This document shows, piece after piece, positions 33,001 to 45,000 of a stretch of 64,000 nt of DNA. The stretch is from Tribonema minus (Eukaryota > Sar > Xanthophyceae > Tribonematales > Tribonemataceae): positions 1,178,001 to 1,242,000 of the forward strand of contig JAFCMP010000013.1 of NCBI GenBank assembly GCA_017506865.1. Reading direction: 5' to 3'. A program made the position numbers and the translations under genes. Under the pieces are notes generated by a model. That model saw only the letters and a program-made list of their open reading frames with translations. It was not told where the DNA came from and searched no databases. Position 1 is the stretch's first letter, and each line of letters opens with the position of its first letter.

Positions 33001-36000
33001 AAGGTGAGCACAAAGCGCGCAGCAACACCGTCGCTTTGCGGCCTCTGGTTCCAGCAAACGGCCGCCCCCAAGACGCCGCGAGCTTGCAAACGTGAGTCGG
33101 CCGTCCTCAGCCATGCATATCTGCCAAGGCATCATAGTGCGGCACGCACGTCTCCGCCGAGGCGTCACACGGCTCAGAACACGGCGCGCGCACCTGCGCT
33201 GAGCGTTGCACCTGCGCTGAGCTGAAAAATACGGATACCTCACAGTGGCACTTCGGACGCTCGCACAAGTGAGTCGGCCTACCTCAGCCATGCGTACAGC
33301 GACCGAGGCATCATGGTCACAGTGCAGTATGTGTGTACTTGCAGCAGCATCACACAGCTCAGCACACACGCGGCGTGCGCACCTGCGCTGAGCATTGTGC
33401 CTGCGCTGAGCTGAGGCCTGTGGTCCCGGCAAAAGGACACCCCACCATGGCGCTTCGGACGCTTGCAAAAGTGAGCCGGCCTATCTCAGCCATGCATATA
33501 GTCGCAGAGACGTAGTGGTGCAGCATGTGTATACTTGCAGCAGCATCACACGGCTCAGCACACACGCGGCGCGCGCGCACCTGCGCCGAGCTGCACCGTC
33601 TTGGTGGCGGTCATGATGGCCGGCGCCGCGCGCGCGGTGAGCGGGCCGAGCGCTGCCAGCGCGCCGCTGAGCGCTGTCATGTCCAGCGGGTCGGGGGTAC
33701 CCACCCACGCAAGTGCCTGGTTTGGTTCAGCCAAAGTGGTTGGGTTCAGCCAAAGGAGGGGGCGACGTGTGGATGGTAAGACAGCATGCGACAACATGGA
33801 GGCGTATAAAATGGGGTGGGAGGTACTTTATATGCTGAGCGATGTCATGTCCAGGGGGCGGGGGTGCCCACCCACGCGAGCGCCTGGTTCGAAGCCAGAG
33901 GACGGGGAAACAGAAAAACATGTCAATGTGATACAATATACTTCTGCAGTAGTGGATCATCATCATGTGGTGGCGTCTGATAATGTGGCTGCCTTTCTGC
34001 TCTTGTACTCGAGAAGCGCACGTGTGCGGTGCTGAGGAATCAAGATTCAATGTCCCCCCCTTCCGAGGCAAAGTATTTGTTGAAGTTTCTGACGCGCGAC
34101 TCACCGCGCGCTCAAAGTCACCGCTGAGCTCTGACTTGATGGCCTCCGTGATCATGCGCCCATACTGCTGTAGCACCATTACCATGCAGTTACAGTGACA
34201 GACTTTACAGTGTTGAAGTTGACTCACCGCGCGCTCAAAGTCCCCGCTGAGCTCCGACTTGATGGCCTCGGTGAGTGTGCGCCCGTACGTCTCCAGGTAG
34301 TGGTCCGCCACGGGCTTCATCTCGCGCTTGTCGAGGCTCGTGAGCACGCGCACCACAGCGGCTTCATCGGTCTGCGTGTATGCATGGAGCGGGGGGCAGG
34401 GGGGGGAGACGACAAATTTAGGGGAAAATTGACTCTCAGGGGGGGGGCAGGAGGCGTAGGGGAGCAGCAGAGGGGCAGAAGGAGATGCGCACCACAGCCG
34501 GGTGGGGCGTGGGGGGGCATCTGCAGGTGCAGGCGCAGTTCATCGACGCAATAAATTTGACATGGTTGAAGTATGTGAGGCATCGCACAATGCGAGGGGG
34601 GTGCACGTGCCCGCCGTCCCAGCGACTGCCTTGTACAGCTCGTGCAGCAGCCACGCGGTCGGCTCATACAGCAGCGCCACCACCTCTCTAGTGCCATTCT
34701 GCAAGGCATCAACTTCAAGTCCAAACACCACAGTCAGTCGGCTAACCCTAACCCTAACCCTAAATCTGCACGCGCGGCGACGTACCCCCATCCCTTTGAA
34801 GGCCTTGTGCAGCAGGCGTGCGTAGTACTTGGTGGGCTCATACAGCAACACCACCACCTTCGCTTGCCACAGTGCATCAACTTCAAGTAAGAAAGTAAAA
34901 ACAACGCGCGCGGCGACGTACCCCCATCCCCTTGAAGGCCTTGTGCAGCAGGCGCGCGTAGTACTCGGTGGGCTCGTACAGCAGCGCCACCAGCACGGCC
35001 TCGACGTCGCCGCTGGTCTCGCGCTCGACGGCGCTGCGCAGCGAGTGCCCCGCCAGCTTCTCGTACTCCGCTTTGATTGCCTGGCATGCGCAGATGCAGT
35101 CGCATGACCAACATTGGTGAGCTCATTGCGCTTTCGTCAAGTTGAAGTGTAGTGGAAGGCGCCGCTCCGTAAAGTGGCAAGCCACTTCAAGTGACAAGTC
35201 TGCAAGCGTTTTCAGATCAGACTATAGCTTGTCTCGTGCTCGACTGCGCTGCGCAGTGAGCGCCCCGCGAGTTTCTCGTACTCCGTATTGATAGCCTGGC
35301 GCAGCAATCACGAGTGAGTTACAAGTGATGAGGCTGTGTGTTGCTTTTGGTGCAAGTGCTGTGGAGGGAAGCGTTCCGTGAACCGCCAAGTCGCTTGAAG
35401 GGACAAGTTTGCTTGCATGTAGGATAGAACATCGCTGGCGTTGTGTTCCGCTGCGATGCACATTGAGTGCCCTGCATTCCCCCGTGATGGCCTGGCACAC
35501 AACATGGGCAGGCGTAGTTGCAAGAACCAACGCAATCATAAGCTAGCTCACTGCGCTTGTGTTGTGTTGAAGTGTGCTGGAAGGCGCTGCTCTGTGAAGA
35601 CTCAAGTCACGTCCTCCCGAGGGGCTGAAACTTGCACACGACGCACGTTCCCCACCTGGATCTGCGCGCGCGATGCGCGCGTGAATGTGCTCACAAACAC
35701 CCCCTCGTCCGTCCCCCACTGCCCGACGCCGGCGTCAAGCAGCGCGCGCGCCTGAGCGCTGGCGCGCGCGACATCAGCGGGGCCCTCCTCGTCGCGCTGC
35801 GCGTGCAGCAGCTGCACAATGATCTTCTTGAACGTGCCGGAGAGCTCGCTGTTGAGATGGTCGATGAGCGGCGCGTCGTTCCTGGCATCGTACTTCAACT
35901 TCATGCCGCGGATGCGCGCGTTGGCGCGCGGCGCGAGCAGCTCGATGAGGATTTGCTCATTTGTGCCGACGCCTGCGCGGGGCGGGGAGGAGAGTCACCG

Positions 36001-39000
36001 CTCGCCGATCAGCAAACCTGAACACTTTTACTTCACATCAGTGATATGAATGTACTGCTAGTTAACAGCGAGTGCGCGTAGAAGTGCAGATGATAGACAC
36101 CAACTTGAGGCACGGTACCAGAGTCCATACCCTCTCACCAACGGTGGGGACCTGCTTGTCCGTGCCGACGCCTGCGCGTGCGCATGCGTGCGCGGGGGGG
36201 GAGCGTCACCAGTTGCGGCTCAGAAAATCTCATTCATAACAACCAGAATAATTCAACGCACGGTCACGCGTCACTGATGGTCTCGCGCATGGGCGCGCGG
36301 CGCGCGAGCAGCTCCATGAGGATTTGCTCATTTGGGCCGATGCCTGCGCGCACGGGGGGGGGGGGGGGGGAGAGTCAGCGCTCGCCGATCAGCAACCTCA
36401 ACTTTTTCACCTACAGTAGCCGACGCCTGCGCGGGCAGGGGGGCGTCACCGCTCGCTGATCAGCACATCTCATCATCAACGCCTTTGAAAGGTAGTGGTA
36501 CCTGTGTACTTGTGGACTTGGTTTCATAAGGCCCCCAAGTGAGGCTGGGTGTCCTATGCGATCGTGAAGTTTGTTCCTACACAGCAGCCTGATCTGCATT
36601 CTGCCCTAAGAGCTTGGGCACCGGCGCTGCAACAAAGCGCAGCATCCGCGCTCTGCGTGTGTACACCCTGATGCGCTCCGCCAGCTCCTGCGCCAACGAC
36701 ATTGTGATGCCCAGCTCCTGCTGCATCGTCGTTGCTCGCGTGCAGCTCTGATCAGACCGCACGCACCGTCGCACGCGCGCTGACCATGACGGCGTCGGAC
36801 TCGTTATATATAAGAGGCGTCAACCCCCTTCTACTCAGACCATGTCGAATACAGCCAAGCATGGCAATCCCACCTGCAGATTTTTGACGACTGGCAAAAA
36901 TATGAACATTCAAGTATGCATAGCTACACACCAAAACATTCCTTTTCTAGGGTGGAAGTATACAAAAGGGTTGGAGCAGCACCGCACGCACCTTCGCATG
37001 CGTGCTTGACCATGACGGCGTCGAAGTCATCGTACGGCAGCACGGCGCCTACGAGCAAGTCCTCGTAGTTGATTCCTTCTTCAGTAAAATACATATGAAC
37101 CACAAGTATATTTATTTTGCAAAAAACCGCTCCTTTTTTGAAAGTGTACAAAACGGCTGGAACGCCACCGCACACACCGTCGCACGCGCGCTTGACCATG
37201 ATGGCGTCGATGTCGTCGTACGGCAGCATGGCGCCTACGAGGAGGTCTAACTGATGTGACAAGCATTGCATTGACATGTCCATGTCCACCTATACAGGTC
37301 TCTCGAATAGCTCCCGTTGCGCGCGGTGCCGCCGGCTCGACTCATCAGAGGCGCAGAGCCCTTGCTGCATCGCCGCTGCTCACGCGCAGCTCTGATCAGA
37401 CCGCACTCACCGTCGCATGCACGCTTGACCATGATGGCGTCGAAGTCGTCGTACGGCAGCACGGGCGCCCACGAGCAGGTCCTCGTAGTTGATTTCTTCT
37501 ACAAATATATATATAGATGAACCACGAGTATATTTGTTATAATGAGCAGAAAATCGCTCCTTTCTTGAAGCGGAAGTGTACAAAAGGGTTGCAACGGCGC
37601 CGCACGCACCGTCGCACGCGCGCTTGACCATGATGGCGTCGAAGTCGTCGTACGGCAGCACGGCGCCCACGAGCAGGTCCTCGTAGTTGCCGCTGCACTC
37701 GCTCTTGATCATGTCCACGAGGCTCTTGCTGAAGAGGCGGTGGTACGCCCTGTCCATGCGCCGCAGGTGCTCCTTGGAGCGCCCGCAGGCGATGCGGATG
37801 AGCGCGCCGTCGTCGGTGCCCGCGCCCGCGCAGGCCCTGCGAGAGGGCATTCATTCATTCATTTGCTGATCTGTTCATTCATGTCATCAATTCATTCACT
37901 GATTCATTGCATAATTATTCCTTCATCCATCAATTCATTCATTCATTCATTCATTCATTCATTCATTCATTCATTCATTCATTCATTCATTCATTCATTC
38001 ACTCAAGTAGGTACGCCTGTCCACGCGCCGCAGGTGCTCCTTGGAGCGCCCACAGGCGATGCGGATGAGCGCGCCGTCGTCGGTGCCCGCGCCCGCGCAG
38101 GCTCTGCGAGGCCACATTCATTCACTCAGTCATGCCATTAATTAATGAATTTACTCATTCAATGCCAAAATGACAGCGTATTCATTTACCAGGCAATTAC
38201 TCAACTTCAACTCCCGTCTCTACACATGATGAACAGCGCTTGCGCCGCAGCTCACCGGCAGCTGTAAAAAGTACGTCAACTTCATCTTCATTGTTCAACA
38301 AGTCAATCATCGCTGCAGCGTGACGGCGTCGGCCTCGGTGATCTCTGACTGCAGCGCCTCGTGCGTGCACAGCAGACAAACGCAGTTCTACATACGTTCA
38401 ACTTCAACTTCCATGCTACACATGTTGAGTGACTCACCGCTGCAGCGTGACAGCGTCGGCCTCCGCGATCTCCGACCGCAGCGCCTCGCGCTCTCGCAGC
38501 AGGCGCTGCGCGAGCGCCTTGGGGTCGCTCGGGCGCGCAGCGTACTCCAGCCCCCCTGTTTTACGGTGGCGCGCAGCGATGGTGAGCACTGCTGTATCTT
38601 GTATGGCACCACGCACGCTCGTGCAAACACACATACACACACAAAACAAGACCCCCTGCAACGATACGGCGGCGGGGCGCAACGATGATGAGCACTGTTG
38701 TATGTTGTGTGGCACCAAGCACGCTCGTGACAACACACGTACTTCGAAGTACACACAAAAAAAGACATGAGGGGGGTCAAGGGCTCAAACCCACGTACTC
38801 CAGCCACCCTGCGACGATACGGCGGCGGGGGCGCAGCGATGATGAGCGCTGTTGTTTTGCACTCAGCACAATTGTGCACATGACATGCCTACACAAGCTG
38901 TGTACTCGAGGCTTTCTGCGACACAGCGGCAGGGGGCCAAAATGAGTGCTGGGGCGTACTCCAGCACAACAAACCCTACTTGCAAACCTGTGGGGTCGTT

Positions 39001-42000
39001 GCTGTCGCACCACGCCGCCGCCGCCTTTCGGAAGTCCCCCGTCATGAGCGCCTCGCGCTTGAACGTCTCCTGCAGCGTCGCGCCAAATGCCTCCAGGTAC
39101 GCCTCGCACACCGCTGGCATTGCGCGTTTGTCTGTGCCACCGAGCAGACGGCAGATCCTGTCGGAGTCCTGCTCGAGCGCCGCGCGCATCATAGCTAGGG
39201 TTAGGGCTTGAACTAGGGTTAGTGTTAGGGTTAGGGTTAGGGTGAGGTTGGGAGGTCTCCTGTAGCGTCGCACCGGACACGTCGAGGTACGCCTCGCACG
39301 CCGCTGGCACGGCACGCCTGTCCATGCCACCCAGCAGATGGCAGATCCTATCGGAGTCCTGCTCGAGCGTAGCGCGCGTCAGAGCTAGGGTTAGGATTCG
39401 GATTGGGGCAAGGGGGTGGTCAGGGGGCACGCCGGACGGAGCATCAGGGTTAGGGTTAGGGAGAGGCTCACTGAAAATTTTCACCGTGCCGACGCCATCC
39501 AGTGCCTCCTTGAGCGCCTGCGCCGTGTACGTGGCAGCGCTGGGCTGCAGCAGCGCAACAAGCGCGCGCTCCGCAGTCCAGCCTAACGCTTCTAACATCA
39601 TTGTACTACTTCCAACGTGAGAGTTCTAGATAGTCAATCAGATTTCAATGACAATGTTCTCACCGTCCAAGACCTCCAACATTATTGTAGAAATTATCAA
39701 GAATTAATAAGTTCTTTCAGATAAATGAACAATCAAAAGCCAGTCATAAAGTTTCTGAAAATTTCCTCACTGTGCCGACGCCGTCCAGCGCCTCCTTGAG
39801 CGCCTGCGCCGTATACGCGGCAGCGCTCGGCTGCAGCAGCGCGGCGAGCGCGCGGTCCGCAGTCCCAGCCAAAGGCTTCCAACATCATTGTGCTACGTGC
39901 AACGTGAGAGTTCTAAATAATCAATCAGAATTCAGTGACAATATTCTCACCATCTCCAACATTATTGTAGAAATTCTCATTGATGTAGAAAGTCTCAAGA
40001 ACCAATCATATGATCTTTCAGATAAATGAATAGTCAGAAACCAGTCATAACGTTTCTGAACGTTTCCTCACCGTGCCGACGCCATCGAGCGCCTCCTTCA
40101 GTGCCTGCGCCGTGTACGCAGCAGCGCTCGGCTGCAGCAGCGCGACGAGCGCGCGCTCCGCGGTGCCGCTGAACTCCTTCTCGATGGCCTTGCGCAGCGA
40201 CATGCTGTTGGCGCGCTCGTACGCGTCCTTGATGGCCTGGATCTGTACGTGCGCATGGGCACACACATGTGGCAGAGAAAATACAATGAAAACTGTGTCA
40301 TCATGCTTACAGAAGAGCGCCGCTGGCGCGCACTCGGCAATCAAGCCCTAAACCTGGTCCTAACCCTAACCCGACGCCAAACCCTAACCCAAACCTAACC
40401 CTAATGCTAACATGCCGGTGGCGCGCTCGTGCGCGTCCTTGATGGCCTGGATCTGCACGTGCGCACGCGCACACACACGCGGCAGGCAAAGCACAATAAT
40501 CATGAGACTATCACGCATTGAGGCGCGCTGCTGGCGCGCTTGCTCGGCGGTTAACTCTAACCTTGGCCCTAGCCCTAACCCTAACCCCGACCCTAGCCCT
40601 AACTCTAACCCTATCCCGCCGCTGCAAATCGCGCAAGTGTTCCGCCGCCGGTGCGCTTGCTGTTGCCTCGCTGCAAAATCAGCGGGCTGCGCCAGGAAGA
40701 GCGCAGAGGGACACCCCGTGCCATGCGCAAAGGCCGTGGAGCCTCACTCGCGCCCACCATCAGGGGTATGGTGAGGTCACAAAGGATGCAGGCAGGTACT
40801 GGCGTGCTCAGGCGCTGCGCGGATGCGACATCAACTCACGAGTGCACGGCAACGAACGCCCTACAGAATTATAACCCTGACCCTAATTCTAGCCTTGACC
40901 ATAACGCATAACCCTAGCCCTGAGCAAAGGCAGCGCCGCTCCCGAGCTGCTTTGGCGTACGGCTGACCGCATGTCGCGACTGCGCTGGGCCAGACAGAGC
41001 GTCCAACGACAGCAATGGACGGGCTAACCCTAACCCTAACCCTAACGTTAACCCTAACCCTAACCCTAACCTGAACCCTAAGCAAAGGCGGTGCCTCACC
41101 TTAAACCTAACGTTCACCCTGACCCTGAGTCTAAGCAAATGCAGCGCCGCTCCCGAGCTATACTTTGGCAATACGCCGCACCGCGCGCCGCGACCGTGCT
41201 GGGCCCAACGCAGCCGCCAACAATGCGATGCACGAGGTCTCCAGTGGTTCTCTTACCCCATTCTGTATACTTAAGGAAATGATTCATCCTGATTGTTGAA
41301 GATTTGGAAGTTACAAAGTTTAACAGACCTGCGCCCGGGACTGCCCCACGAGGATCTCGAGGAACGTGTCTTCATCCGTGCCCATACGGCCGATGCCCGC
41401 CTTGTGCAGCCGCTGCGCCTGCTGCGCCGCCGCCGCCGCGTCCACGGCGGCGCTCTCGCTCTTGTTGCCTTGGAACTGCGCGGGCGGGCGCGTAGAATGA
41501 GAGCGATGCGTGAGCGTTGGAAGTGTACCTTCAATGTCAGCTTCAAAGATGCTGTCGCCGACGCGTCCACGGCGGCGCTCTCAAACTGCGGTAGTACAGG
41601 CGTGGGCATGCGGAAGGGGTAATGCGTGCGTTAGAAGTGTGGGCGCGGGCGCGCGACGGGCGATGTGTCAGAAGTGTAACTTCAATGTCAGCTTCAAAGA
41701 TGCCGCCGCCGCCGCATCGATGGCGGCGCTCTCGCTCTTGTTGCCCTGGCACTGCGCTGGCGCGTGGGAGTGCAAAACTCAGGGTTAAGGCTTGGGTTGA
41801 AGTTAGGCAGCACAATGGACCGGAGCAGTTGAGGTTGCAAATTTTGGAATGCGACGCCCAGCAACAAGAAATCATGCCTCAGCTCGCAAAGAAGTGTGCT
41901 GTGAGCGCCCTGGTGTCGCTGGTCTACCAGCGGTTCGGCTTTGGCTGCACGCGCGTGCCAGCTCACCGCGCCTGCCAACTGAGCGAGCTCAACGCTGCTC

Positions 42001-45000
42001 ATCTGATAGAACGTGCCGCAAGTTCAACGGTTCGCAAACACAGCTCCGCAGTTAACCTCCTGGCGTAGTTCTACCTTGCAGCGTGGTAGCTAGCAGGTAG
42101 AAGAGTGGACGTAGACAGGCAGGTAGCTATTGCAGCCGTGAATATTGTGAGCAGGTACCGATTCTTGGATACTTCGTCACAGAATGGTAGGAGCCAAAAA
42201 ACTCAAGCTTGTAGGTATCTGGTGCTGTAAGAAAGTACTGTCTCTTGCATACCTGGCAGTTGAATGGTGGGGGAAAAAACGAACTAGTAGGTATTATCAT
42301 CTGAGCGGAGGCAAACACAAGCAGTCGGGTACAGGTATGATATATATATACTTCGAAGTAGGTAGGTTGCAGGTAGTGAAGGAGGGCAGGCATGCATCCG
42401 CAGTGTACCTGCGACACGAACAGCTTCCTGATGGTCTTGCTGAAGGAGCCAAACTCGGAGTTGAGCGTGTCCACCACGCTCTTGGAGTGCTGCGCCTCGT
42501 ACTTGGCTTGGATGGCCGCCTGCGCCATCAGAATAAAGGGCCTGGATTAGTCTCACCCTGATCCTGAGCTTAACCCAAAACCCTAACCCTAACCCCAACC
42601 CTAACCCTGACCGTACCCCTAAACCTAGCCCGACTGCGGACTTGCAGAGCGGGTTTCGCACTACCAGAATGGCGCAGCCATGACGCTCTTGGAGTGCTGC
42701 GCCTTGTACTTGGCGCGAATGGCCGCCTGCACGCTCAGATAAAGGGCCTAGATTAGTCTCACGGTGACCCTGAGTGTAACCCTAGACCCTAACCCTAACT
42801 CCAGCCCTAACGGTGACCCTAACCCTAACCCTAACCCTAGCCCGACTGCGGAAGGCAGAGCGCGCATTGCGCTACCAGAATGGCGCATCCAACGGTGACG
42901 CAACGCTCGTGGCGCAAAAAAGTGGAAGCTTCCGCTGCAAAGCGTAACAAGATGACGCCAGAGCCCGTCGAGAGCGTGACAGTTCTCAGCGACTCTCAGA
43001 GCCGCTTTTCGTCCGCCCTGCGGGGGCTTGCCTTTCTACAAACGGGGTATGTATGCTTGCACGTATGCTGCGTTTGAGCGCTGCTGCGTTGCAACGCGTG
43101 GACGGAGGTAAAGGCACGGCAGCATTGCTCAGCAGAGGCAGGGGTCCCCTGCAGCTTTTTGTGTGGCGCTTTACAGACATGTCAACACCACAACGGGGGA
43201 GGGGGGGGGTACAGTCAGGGTTGGGGGGTGCCACGGGGTGTCCGCCGCCGCCGAGTGACACGAACACTAACCCTGACCCTAATTTTAACCCTAGCCCTAA
43301 TTGTGAATTGCGCTGCGTGTCGGCGGCCAGCAGGTTGGCGAGCATCGTGAGTGGAAGTGATTACAGCCCAGCCGTCAAGATGCAGCAGCACTGCCGCACA
43401 GAGGCGCTGGCGGCGTTGTTCTATGGTCGCGCATGGCACATATTGCAGCGACATCACAGCCACGCGCAGAGTAGGGCATGGCGCTTCATGCAAGGACACC
43501 GCGCGGCACGCCATCCTCGAAGCACCGCCCGTAGGAAGCGAGAGACGAGAAAAGCACAGCGCGGCACACGATCGCCATGTGCTGGCGAGCACTGTCCCAA
43601 ACGAGCGAGACACACAAACTGTGTCTCACGTATGGCCAGGCTGCTGAGCTGTGTGCGGCACTCACCAGCTCCGCGTTGTTGCGCGTGTTGAGGAGGTCGA
43701 TGAGCGCGCTCTCGTCTGCGGCAGCGCTCAGCAGCACACATCGCGAGTACGCGTGGTCAGTCAAGAAGAACATTTGAGTTCACGTGCGCGGTCAGTTCAC
43801 ACGCGCCTGCGGCACGGCCGCTGAGTGCGGGCGCGCCGAGGCTGGCTGTCTCAGCGATCAGGTGGCAGAGGCGGTTGCTGACGTTTTGTGGGCTAGCACC
43901 AATGCGTGGCGACACGCGCATCCGGCTCATGCAGACAGACGCTGGTGACAAACTGCGAGCACCCATCGCAATCAGTCTTCCGTGGCGTTGCGGGGAGCTA
44001 CGCGAGCAACTGCGCGTGAGTGGCCGAAGCGGCTCCAGACTTCGTGCTCGGCGCCGGCTGTGTATCTGAGGGGTCTGGATTATTAATCATCAACTATTCT
44101 TCTAAATATTACTTCTATTTCTTTACTGGCTCTGTGCACAGCGCTTGGCACTGCCGATTGCTCTGAGCATTGCGGAACAGGTCTTAAAGAGTGTGTGGTT
44201 TTCGTGAAGAGAGTTTGGGAGAGGCTGCGGCATGCGCAGCACTCCTTGCTTGGCACCGACCAGCAAGATTGGGCCCACAGCTGTAGCAGAGTACTTGCTG
44301 GTACAGTAGGATAGCATGAAGAAGACTCTGGCTCTGCATTCAGCGCTCACAACCAGCTCTGCATTTTCAGCACTCAGAGTTGGCTCTGTATGCACACTGG
44401 GTTGCTCCTCAATGATCAGCATTGGGCACGTTGAGTCACTCGGTACTGACATGCTGACTCTTCGCGTAATGGCCAGGTGCGCGTGGGCATGCGCACAAGA
44501 ATGCTGAAGATTGAGACGCTTTTCTGAAGACCCTTCTTACTTGTTTGCAGAAATGAATACACAAGCTAAACTGCGTCCGTGGGCAGCAAAATCAGCATGT
44601 GCTGTACTTACTTTTACTAAATTCTACTTCCACTTGAAGTACTTGCGGCGTGAGGGGCGGAAACCCTATTCTGCTATTCTGCACCACGTCGTATACAACG
44701 CGTCTGCTCCTACTGAGCGTGTGCACGCCTTCCCTGCTGGGAGCACGTACTTCATAGTATGAGTTCCGTACTCACCGGTGCTGTCGGTAGGATGTGCAGG
44801 CGGGCAGCAGCGAGCAGCAAGAGCAGCAGCAGCATGCGCAGCAAAGAGACAGGCGTGGCAGCTCGTCAGTATGATTTGCTGCTGTCAGGCGTCGATCAAC
44901 GAAGCCAGAGGCATCCAGATCAAGAAGGTCTCTTTGAGATGTCATGCATCGGCTCCTGCTCTGCATGATTTGCATATATGACACATACAAAAGCTGCAGC

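Noticed and set aside
41023-41100. True telomere
   Set aside because: CCCTAA blocks are short, impure, internal to an annexin intron and present in both orientations across the window.
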